Part shown: in pieces, positions 48,128 through 58,900 of the stretch | Numbering within the stretch: the first letter of the stretch is position 1 | Layout: each line of letters opens with the position of its first letter | NCBI RefSeq assembly: GCF_029873635.1 | Contig: NC_080422.1 | Span: forward strand, 1,778,001 to 1,842,000 | Source: Malania oleifera | Taxonomy: Eukaryota; Streptophyta; Magnoliopsida; Santalales; Ximeniaceae | Direction: 5' to 3' | Length of the DNA stretch: 64,000 bases | Translations under genes and position numbers: made by a program | The notes under the pieces: generated by a model | Database searches by the model: none | Seen by the model: the letters and a program-made list of their open reading frames with translations, nothing else | What the model was told of the DNA's origin: nothing

Positions 48128-48199
48128 CAGGGATGATCCTAAATGTAAAGACGTGGATGAAGGAGGAGGAAGCGAGTTGGGAGCTTCCAGCGGGGGTGA

Positions 48200-49200
48200 A
48201 ATTAACACCTCCCGATTGTTGTGAAGAATAGCTCGTCAGGTTAGGGAAGAGATGAGACGAGACTTTGGGGGATCAAGCTACCCACCAGTGCATCAGGGTT
48301 GTACAATCGATCAATTCACCCACTTGAAACCCTTTGTTTTTTAGGGTGGTACCAACCTGATTAAGGCTGAGACGTGGATGTATGAGATGGAGAAGATACT
48401 AGCAGTGCTGAATTGCACTGAGGAGTAGAAAGTTCTTTTCGCCACCTTCAAACTGGCTGGAGAAGCTGAACGGTGGCGGCATGCGATGAAGTTGTTGGAA
48501 GAGCAGCGAGTAGTACCTATAGCGATGACCTAGGGTCACTTCAAGTAGGCATTCTATGACTGATATTTTCCTACCGCCACTAGAAATGCAAAAACGGAAG
48601 AATTTTTCAACCTGACTCAGGGGCGCCTCACTGTTCAGCACTATGCTGCTAGATTCCTAGAACTTTCTCGCTTTGCACCTTTATCGTTCCAGATGAATAC
48701 CAAAAGGTGAGATGATTTGAAAGGGGCTTAAATCAGAGGATTCATGAGCACATGACATGTTTGCAGATTTAGGATTTCACGAAACTGGTGGAAAAAGCCA
48801 CTGTTGGAGAGTCAAGTCTGTAAAGAGGTGTAGAGGCGTCAAAACAAAGGAAAAGGCCTGTGTCTCCCAGTCCTCATGCAAATGTCAGACAGGGGTCATG
48901 GAGGGGACATAGAGATATCGTAGGTCAGAGGTCAAAAAGGAATGATCGAGAACGTCAGGGCGATTCATCACGCCCCCACTATCCTAGATGCAACCAACTA
49001 CATTGGGGAGAATGCTGAAGTAGGGGTGTTATATGCTATAGATGCGGCATTTATGACCATATAGCCCAGGAGTGTCGAGAACCACCAAACAATGCACTTG
49101 CTCCAAATCAGAATCAGAGGAACAACCCGGTGCCTTGCGGCGGCGGCGCCCCAACATGTGTTTATATGTTGGGTACACCTGAGGGGGACAATGCTAAAGG
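48200..49200 (+). pseudogene. Gypsy-4 gag
   Basis: The coding trace begins at VREEMRRDFGG (about 48,240), passes [35 protein letters not shown] (about 48,436-48,475), then [21 protein letters not shown] (48,595-48,660), and ends with a zinc-knuckle region (CRSRGVICYRCGIYDHIAQECREPP, about 49,008-49,087). Stops occur near 48,341, 48,426, 48,530, 48,546 and later, plus frame shifts. After PRY-like residues the sequence jumps to 3' untranslated sequence. Confidence 0.8.
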
Positions 49201-49360
49201 CGTAGGTAATATGTCTACGTTAGCATAAGTATTAATTTGGTTTGACTTTGCATGGTTCGATGTTGCATATGTTTGAATTGATTGAAATGTATGAATATGG
49301 TTAGTTAGCTTTTTAGTTGTGAAAATGAGCGATTAACGAATTTCAAGGATAGAATTTTCT

Positions 49361-51497
49361 GAAGGAGGGGAGAATGTAACGACCCAGAAAATTTTAACTA
49401 TTTAAAATATTAAGAAAAATAATAAATGGAATAGGGAAAAAATAGAAGAAAGGGAAAAAGGGAAGAAAAATGAATTTTTAAAGAAAGGTCAACGAGAACT
49501 CATCAACGAACCAACTGGTCTCATCAACGAGCGTTCTTCCTTGGCCCGTTGACAAGGGCACATGTCTCGTCGATGAGGAGTTACCGAGAGGGTTTGAGAT
49601 ATTTTGAAACTCATCAACGAACTCATAGTCTCGTCGATGAATGTTCTTCATGGGATCGTCGACGAATCCACGTGTCTCGTTGACGAGTGCCTGCCTATAA
49701 ATAGAGTTTGCTTCATTTTTCAGTGAGAAAATCTTGCATGGAGTCTTTATCTCTCTAGACAAACGGACTCTCGACCTTCTCTCTTCGAATCCGGCTTGGA
49801 TTCAACCCGGTTTGACGATTCAGAACCACCATGAGGTTCATAGGATTGTTCTATGAAAAGCTACCGGAGTAGATCGTTGATTTGGGGTTTTGGAGCACCA
49901 TCCCAAAATTAGGGTAAATGAGATATTTTGGAGTTTTCTTATTGAATATAATTATATGGAGCCTAGGAAGTATTAAATGAGTATTTTTCTAAGATTTGAG
50001 TGAGTTAAGAATTTTGGATTATAGGGTCTCGTTTTTCGTTCGGTTTAGGTAGGAACTTGAGGAGTAGGTAAGGGAAAATACGTTATAACAATTTTTATTA
50101 ATCTTTAAACTGGATAAATTTTGGGTATAAAATTTTATATATTTAGGTAAATTATTTTGAACAATGCAGGCATTGAAAATACTGTTTTTGATTATACATT
50201 ATATTGTGAAAAACCGTGTGGTATGAAAATAATTTTGATAACTAAATGGTTGCAGGTACTGCTTGAGTTCGTCTGTTGTTCGCTTGTGGTTACTGTTTGG
50301 ATTGCGAATTCTGTTTGGTTGTGATGTTGTTTGGATAAATAAATATTGTGAATGGGAATGTAATGATGTGTTTACCTGTACAGGATGTTTATTGTTTTAG
50401 GGTTCATGTAAATTGTGATATAGCGTTGGCAGGAGGTCGTTATATGAGCGTCTATATTAAGGGGTAAAACATTGGCAGTGGTATGAGGAGTTTGTTTTAC
50501 CTATTTACCATGAAAGGGTGGTATGTGTTGTAATCTGTGTGATGATTAGTTCTGTGTGGACCAGTCCTGTGTGGATATGTATTTTATATGGATTAGAGTC
50601 TTGTGTGGGTTGTAGTTACTGTGTGAATATGGACCCTAAGTGGGTGTGAATGAAATTTGTGTGTATCCTGTGTGGATTGGTTGTGATAATGCGAATGTGC
50701 GTGGATCTCTATGGAATGATAGCATTTGGATGCATGTAACTTTAATTATATAATTATTTATGGTAAAGTAAGATGCTCCACCGAGGGCTTGCTGAGAAAG
50801 GCGAGTACCCTGGTAATTATTTGTGGGTACCATAACAGAGGGAAGCTACTTGTATGGGTAGGTATGCTTCCCTATTCTCGAAGCCTTTGCTTGGATACAT
50901 AGCCCGAGGGATTATTGAGGAAGGTGAGTGCCCTGGTTTTAGTATTAGAGCATAGGGAAACTACTTGTATGAGCGGGTAGACTTCCCTATTTTCAGAAAT
51001 TATCAGTAAAAGTAATAATGTACGTGTGTATGTGATTGGGTAACAGAGAAGTTGATAATGATGTGATTATAAATGCATTTCTCTCAACTGCTATTGATAG
51101 TGAAACACAACTGTATGTATACTTTGTAATTATATATTAAACACTTCAGCCATACATTGTTGTAACTTATTTATTTCTTATTCCGAAGTGTCTCACCCCG
51201 GCGATTATTTAATCTTTTCAGGTCCTCTAGGTGATCGAGCTTCAAAAGCTCAAGAGCGGGGTAGATTTGTGAGTAAATGAAAGAACAGATACGTGTATAG
51301 ACTGTGTTTAATGTTTTGTCCTAATTATGTAATATGGAATATGATTATACCTTTTTATGGATTTGCATATGTAAATATATATAACACTCTAGTATTTATT
51401 TGGGATTGTTTAATTAATTCTGCTGCGTGAATGGTATTAGAGACGTATGTATGGTCTTATAACACTCCGGACCCTACGTAGAGGGCGGGGTGTTACA
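49361..51497 (+). repeat. Gypsy-4 polypurine tract and 3' LTR
   Basis: GAAGGAGGGGAGA (49,361-49,373) precedes the LTR, which starts TGTAACGACCCAG at 49,375 and ends GGGGTGTTACA at 51,497 (2,123 bp). The U3 has TCGTCGATGA and CTCATCAACGAA words (49,490-49,685) and a TATAAATAG box (49,696-49,704). The mid LTR contains a duplicated module: GAGGGCTTGCTGAGAAAGG (50,783-50,801) and GAGGGATTATTGAGGAAGG (50,905-50,923), each followed by a GGGAA(G/A)CTACTTGTATG block. Confidence 0.92.
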
Positions 51498-52240
51498 CTT
51501 TAGACCTTGACTACAAGTTTATGACTATATTATCATATCTTAAAATAAGTTTATAAGATTCTCTTCTTAGTCCTATCTTTTCTTTGATATAGTGATAGAG
51601 TAACATATAAGAGAAAAAGAGCAATGAAAGTGAGATCGATTGTCTCTTATCCCATAGTATTTTTCATCCACTTTCAAGGGTTTAGTATTAACTCAAAAAC
51701 TATAATATAAAATTTTCCAAATCTAACCATTCAAATATTTCCAAGGAGCCGATTTTCGTATTATGCATGTTAGCAAAAATATTTTTTGACAATAATTGGA
51801 AATCATTCTTTAACACACGAACATATATTTGCATCTTATTTGACTCACCTAGGGATGTAGCTGAGTTAAACTTACTTGTAAATTACTTGGACTTAACTCG
51901 TGCCCTAACTCGACTCGATTCTACTCGAGTTTGAGTTGATTTCAAGCTACTAAAATATTTTAACTAGTTGAGTTCGAGTTCAGTAATAGTATTCGAGTGG
52001 AGTTTCGAGTTTAATCAAACTTTTAAATTTTATTATTTTTACATTATATATATATATATATATACATTTAACATTAATTTATAATATAATCATACTTAAT
52101 TGAGTTAAATTCGAGTTTTATGAAGTTAGAGTCAACTTAAGTTTGATTTTAATAATTATCAAATCGGTCCAATTGTTTCAAATTTAATATTTTTGAGCCA
52201 AGTTTGCCTACTTACCCTCGACTCATCCCGGCCAAACCGA
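51498..52240. other. Upstream region of the ATXR7-like gene with a MITE-like repeat
   Basis: No coding sequence. From about 51,850 to 52,230 the text is rich in ACTCGAGTTTGAGTT and TTCGAGTT words with a central TA repeat (52,048-52,064). GGGATGTAGCTGAGT on the left (about 51,854) and ACTCATCCC on the right (52,222-52,230) could be decayed inverted ends. This resembles common plant hAT-type miniature elements. No target duplication was found. The remainder may hold the gene promoter, but I cannot fix a transcription start. Confidence 0.45.
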
Positions 52241-52249
52241 GAGAGCGCC

Positions 52250-52908
52250 TTTATGGGCCACAACTGTCTTTAGTCACTAGGCGTAGAAGGCCTTGTTCCG
52301 CCTGGCCCATTATCCCCCAGGCATAAAATCTACTGAATCGGAAAGGATTGGCTATCTCGCCGATTCCTGCAGTCGTCCTTTTCCCCTTCCGAGAAATTTC
52401 TTTTGCTTCTTCACGCTGTATCATCCCCAACCCTCGGCGGATCAAATTTTCTTCATATAGTTTTTGTTTCTTATTTGCCAGATCGAAACATATTTCGGCT
52501 GGCATCATAGTTTGGGAAAAGGTCGACAATTATCGTGTTGTTCTCCCCATCCGGCATCCGGTAAGATCTTTCTATTCCAAAGGATGTTGTGAATGCATCT
52601 GCGTTATTTGTGGATTTTTCTTGGTGCATCTGCGTTATTTGTTGATTTTTCTTAGAATTAATTTTAATTCGCTGGAAGATCCAACATTTTTTTCTTGGCA
52701 TCGAGTTTCTGTATGTGTTTGGCGGCCTAGGGTTTTTTAGATGCTAGAATCTGGGCTTCCATTGGATTCCCATGCTTCTTCAATCACACACAATGTTTTT
52801 TTATGGCGTATCCGCGATTCTCGTTGCGGATCATGCTTGCCTAAATTTATTTTTATTTTAAAATTTGAGCTGCTTGCCCCTGTTTGCAGCCGAGGAATTA
52901 TTTGATCT
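52250..52908 (+). other. ATXR7-like 5' leader: non-coding exon 1 and intron 1
   Basis: A GT-AG intron is predicted from GTAAGATCTT at 52,561 to TTTGCAG at 52,889, with a CT-rich upstream exon of unknown start (about 52,250) ending at 52,560. Exon 2 opens at 52,890 with 19 untranslated bases before the ATG at 52,909. Short upstream ATGs occur in the leader. The exon call rests on splice-site fit only. Confidence 0.55.
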
Positions 52909-55900
52909 ATGGTCTCTTCAACACTTCGCTGCTACAAATCTAACCGCCACGAGCTGACTGTTGATTTCCAAGAATATGACTATGCTTTCTTTCCAAGAAA
53001 GAGGCTCAAAGTATCCGATTCAGAAGTAGCTTCCCCAAGAATTGCATCTGGCAATGGCTGTGAGGTTGCCTCGTCTCCAGAGCCGTGTTTAAATGAGTGT
53101 CAATATCATAGGTATCATATGATTTGCCCGACGTGTTGAATCTCCTCTACGCTTTTTATTTGTCTAAAATGAATTAATCAAAGGCTCTCGCCTTTTTATA
53201 TGCTTCATCAAATTAAATGCACTTATAGTTTCTGAAAAATTAAAATGTTCTCACTTGGTCAGTACCGTTTTTGCCCTAATGGGATCACTCTACATTTTAA
53301 ATTGTTGTAACTTGAGTTACTATAATTTCTAAATTATGGCAATTTCAGTCTGATAACTACACCAGGTTTGCATTCAATTGCAGCCATTTAGATTGTGCAT
53401 CTATTAGAGACAACAATTGCGGTGACCAAGAAAGAAAATTTTGGAAAGTTTAGTGACGAAAATTGTATTTAACTCTTGCCCTCTATATTCGTCCTTTTAT
53501 CTGTTTACTTATATTTATTTTCTTTTGGTGATGCAACTTCAGGTGCTTGGATACCATCAACGTTTCTTCATTTTCCTCCAATTGTGATGAACATATTGGT
53601 TCAAATTCTGCAGTGGATATGAGCTGTCGATCGAATGGCTGTAATGGTGATATTTCCCAGCCTTGTAATACTGGAATCACTTCAGACCAAGAGAAGAATT
53701 ATTTTGGATATGCTCCACCTGCTTTTGTCACTGGTTGGATGTATGTCAATGAGCAAGGGCAGATGTGTGGTCCTTACATTCAGGAGCAGTTGTATGAGGG
53801 TTTATCTACGGGGTTTTTGCCGGAGGAGCTTCCTGTCTATCCCATCTTAAATGGGGCTTTAATTAATCCTGTGCCTTTGAAGTACTTCAAGCAGTTTCCT
53901 GACCATGTTGCCACAGGTTTCACTTACTGTAGTACTGGCATCCCAAGCACAGCTGGATCCACAGATTGTATTAACTCTCACAGTTGTGATTTGGTGGCAC
54001 ATAAGCAAGATGAGCCCGCTGTGTATGCTGCCCCAATTACACAGTCTCTGTCCCATTCGTCTCAACTGCAACGATCCCATGATAAGCTTCCCATTAATGT
54101 CAATGCCAATAGTTATGGCTCTAGGAAGCAGGTGGTGGTGTCTGATATGGCTAATAGGACTGCATTACCTTCTTCTCTGGTACTGCTACTGCTATTTTTT
54201 GAAACAATTAAAGATTTTAATTATAACTACTATTTGTGTTTCGCTGTTTGGATGGTAATTTTATTTGTACATTTCATGGATATTTTTTCTTCTTCTTAAT
54301 CTCAGTCAAATGAAGAATCGTGTTGGCTGTTTGTAGACGATGATGGAAAGACACATGGGCCTCATTCTCTTATGGAACTGTGTTTTTGGCATCAACATGG
54401 TCATCTTCGTGATTCGTTGATGGTATGCTGTAACACTACATTATGATAGTGGACCTAGTAAAATTATGTTTTTTTTTTTTTTGTTATTAGTTTATGTTCA
54501 TATTATTTCTGAATAGCCTTATTCTCTTATGGAACTGTATTCTTGGCATCAATATGATTATTTTCGTGATTCATTGATGGTAAGCTACACCACTACATTA
54601 TGATGGTGGACCCAGTAAAATTATGTTTTTATTTTTAATGAATCTATGTTCATATTATTTCTGAGAAGTAATTTTGACAAACGCCGGGTAAAGCCAGGAA
54701 AATTGTGTAACTTCCGCAGCATTTTGCATGCTGGCTTAAAGAATCTTGTAGCTGTAGGGCAATATTCTTTCACATGGAGGCAGAAAATTTAAAAAGTAGA
54801 GCACTGATTGCTGTATTGAATTTGGGATGTTTACAAACTTTGCATCATTTCACAAATGACTTTGAGGTGTTGGTAATTTTCTGAGATACAGTTCTGATAT
54901 ATGACTGAGGTATGATTCTACTTGAGGCTTGGTGTATCATTGGAAATGCCTCCAAAGCCGTCTGACTTGCTGCATTGAAATAAAAGGGACAAATTTTCAG
55001 TGAGCATCGTTATTTTTTTAAATATGTTAGAAGGGAAGGGTTTTCACATCTCTCTCTCTCTCTGTCTCTCTCACACCCTAGTAGTCAGAGGCGCGAGGCG
55101 AGCCGAGGCGCAAAGGGTCTTTGAAGCCGAGGCGCGAGGCGAAGGCGCGCGCCTCACGAAGGTGAGGCGCACAATTATTAAAATGGTGTAAAATATCTAT
55201 TTGGGGTAATTTATATATGAACATATGAATATCTAGTCATATTAGAATTTAAAATGTCAAAACATTCAATAAAAAAATTGGAAATTTAATAAAATTGCCA
55301 AGACAAAGCCCAAAAGCCTCAACAATTCAACATAGTTCAACATCAAAAGAAAAGAGTACAATAAAAGATTTCAAAATATAAAATCTAAAAATCCTCCTCA
55401 ATCATCACTCATCACTCATCATCAACTAGGTCGGTGAAGATATCATCATCTTCCTCTTCATCATTAGAACTGTTTTCTCCAACATCTTTTTCCTCTTCCG
55501 TCTCCTCTGCACTATCCACTTGGATTTCATCCTCATCTACAAGTTCCAACATTGTGGTCCGACCCCTAGCAGTGGTTGCACTACTAGATGAAGCTCTTCC
55601 TCTTCCTTTAGACGATGATGGCATATTTGTACTTATTCTTGATCTAGTGTGATGCGGGGGGTTATTTAGTCCAGCGGCTCTAGCAACAGAATCCCAAGTC
55701 AAATTATCATCTTCAAACACAAGTTCATCATCCTCATCAGAATCACCATCCATCCTACCAATCAACCACTCATTACTATCATCAATGTCCTTCAGGAGGA
55801 TGGGATCAATGGTGTCACGTTTGTCGTATCGACGCCTCAGAGTTCGATTATATTTCACAAATACCAAATCATTCAAGCGTTGCTGGGATAGCCTATTTCT

Positions 55901-58900
55901 CCTTTTGCTATGAAGCTGCAAAAAGTTTACAGTAATATGGTTAATAATGATTCTAAAAAGCAGTAGATTGGTAGTTCTTGTTCTTTAATAATTAATCCAT
56001 GATATACTAATGACTTACATGTTGGAATATGCTCCAATTTCTTTCGCAGCCAGTAGCACTACACGTGAGGCTAAGAATTTTCACAGCAAACTTTTGCAAG
56101 TTTGGAGTTGTTGATCCATATGCCATCCACCATTGCGCTGTTATAAAATAAATTTTAAATGAATACCTACTAGGTAAATAGCAAAAATAATTTTCAAAAA
56201 TGAAGAGGTAGTACAAATGCCACTTTACCTGGTGCTTTTGTCTTCCTTTGTCTCACTGCCAAACTAATTCCAAAGACGCCACTAGCGGCATTGTATTTTT
56301 CCAACTCATTTGAAACTTTATCTTGCATTTCAATAGTTGGCAGTAACCTTCCAACACATTTGTACAAACCCGACATAATTTCTTCATCTTGCAAAATGTT
56401 GGGGTTTGAATAGAAAAATTCTGGATTCAAGTAGTGTGCAGCTGCATGCAACGGTTGATGGAGTTGGCATCCCCACCTCGTATCAATAATTTCAAATGCC
56501 TCCTTGAATTTATCCTCTCTCTCACCAAAAGCCTTAGCTATGGCTTCCTTAGCCCTATCCATTGCTTCATAAATATATCCCATTGCAGGCTTCTTTTCCC
56601 CATCAACCAAACGGAGTACACGAACAAGTGGACCTGTTAACTTAAGAGCATAAACGATGGTACTCCAAAAAGTAGGCATCAAAACAATAGTAGCTGCTCT
56701 TTTGCCAGCCGCCTCCTTTGCCCATTTAGTAGTATTCCAATCTTCAGAAGTAAACATCTTCCTCAAGTTATTCTTTTGAAGATGGATTGAACGAAGAGTG
56801 ATGAAGGCAGTTGCAAATCTTGTAACTGCAGGTCTTAGCAACTCCTTTCCTCCAGTGAATTGTCTCATCAAGTTGACAACGCCAACACGATTATAGATAT
56901 AGCCATTCAAAAAAATTGCCCTTTTCAAAGTTGCATGAATTGAAGGCATCTTCCCAATATCCTCCAAAATTAAATCAATGCAATGAGCAGCACACGGTGT
57001 CCAATATAAATGTGGCCTCTTTGCTTCCAACAATCTCCCTGTTGAAAAATCAAGGAATGAAGCCATTAAAATATTAAAATAAACAATATATACACTATAG
57101 AAAGTAGTTCTAAAAATAAGTTCTTACCTGCTGCAACATAGTTTGACGCATTGTCAGTTACCACTTGAATCACATTTGATTCTCCAATTTCTTCGACCAT
57201 CTCATCAAGTAATCTATACATTCTATCTGCATTCTTGACAATATTAGAAGCATCAATAGACTTGATGAATACTGATCCCCTTGGAGAGTTCACTAAAAAG
57301 TTGATTATGTCTTTATTAGCAACTGAATCTCTCCAACCATCAGACATAATTGAGCAGCCATATTTTGTCCATTCCTCCTTATGGACCTTCAACAACTCTT
57401 TCATTCGACTGACTTCCTCCTTTAGGTAAGGAACTCTCACTTCATGATAGCTAAGTGGCTTTATTCCAGGACCATATTGTCCAATCGATTCAAGTGCCAC
57501 TGCAAAGCTGCTCAAACGTACAGCATTAAATGGTATCCCAGCATCATACATCCACCTAGCAAAATCTCCCATTGCCTTTTTTCTAAGTTCTTTTTTGCAC
57601 GCTTCATTTATTGATGTTTGCTTCATCTTCCCTTCTTTCCTAGCTTGAATCGCTTTCTTTGGATCGGGAGTAAAAAACAAGTCTATAGGCCCCTTCTGTT
57701 TTGGTTTCTTCAAGTTGGATTGGTATGATCTTTTACTTCCATCACTAGTAAACACTCTCTTGCCACGAATGTCAATTTCTTGAACTTCATCTTCTTCATC
57801 TTCACCGTAATGATCTATATCATCAAAGTCGGGCAATAACTCATTTTCCTCCTTTTCCTCCTTTTCCATATCTTTCTTCAACATATACTCTTTAATCTCC
57901 TCACGTACATGAGTAGGGCACTTAGAGCATTCTTTCACATTTCGAAATCCTCCGACAATGTGTTGTTTTGCTCGAAATATTCCTCCCCTTGTGACTTTAG
58001 CACAAAAATTGCAAGTCAAATTATTTCTATTTTTTTGATCCTCCAAATGTGCATACTTCCATGCGGGATCTTTCTTTGACGAGGCCTCACATCCAGAACT
58101 AGAATCCATTTAAGATTTTAGACTTGGTATCCCGTATCCTAACTGAAAAAACAATGCATCATATAGTTATAATTTAAGACTTACATAATGCATTTCCAAA
58201 TAAATTAAAAAACAGTACCTAAATTTCAATAAAAAGAATAAATATTATGTATTAGTTATAATTTATAAACTTACATTAATTAAACTAAATATTATAAATT
58301 AAAAAACAGTAGCTAAATTTCTGTAAAAAAAATAAATATTATGTATTAGTTATAATTTGTAAGCTTACATTAATTAAATTTAATATTATAAATTAAAAAA
58401 CAGTAGCTAAATTTCTGTAAAAAATATACATATTATGTATTAGTTATAAATTGTAAGCCTACATTAATTGAAGTTAATATTATAAATTAAAAAACAGTAG
58501 CTAAATTTCTGTGAAAAAAATAAATATTATGTTATTAGTTATAATTTATAAGCTTACATTAATTAAACTAAATATTATAAATTAAAAAACAGTAAGCTTA
58601 CATATAAAGAAGAAGAAGAAGAAGAAAAAAAGTAGGCAGCCGTCAGCAGTCAGCAGCACGCAGCAAGCATGCAGCAGGAAGAAGAAGAAGAAGAAGAAGA
58701 GAAGCAGCAACAGAAGAAGAAGAAGAAGAAGAAGAAGAAGAAGAAGAGAAGAGAAGCAGCAGGCAGCGGGACGCAAGCAACAGCAGCAGCAGAAGAAGAA
58801 GAAGAAGAAGAAGAAGACTTACAAAGGTTCGAAGTGTTGAAGGCGACGTGACGAACTCACGTCGTGCTCGAAGGCAGTCAGACGAACTCACGACTGCTTC

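Larger units (their letters stand above)
48128..51497 (+). mobile_element. Gypsy-4: gag-only remnant with complete 3' LTR
   Basis: A gag reading region is followed after only about 170 bases by a polypurine tract and LTR, so the whole pol region is deleted. The 5' LTR and primer site are absent and the gag abuts the start of an opposed LTR at 48,127. Gag similarity to Gypsy-1 and Gypsy-2 ([37 protein letters not shown]) shows the same lineage. Confidence 0.82.

Noticed and set aside
52251..52529. Minus-strand frame over the ATXR7 leader
   Set aside because: No recognisable domain, and it covers a predicted 5' leader exon of the opposite strand.
55434..55652. Serine-rich + strand frame opposite the transposase C-terminus
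   Set aside because: It is the shadow of the acidic tail of the hAT transposase coded on the other strand.
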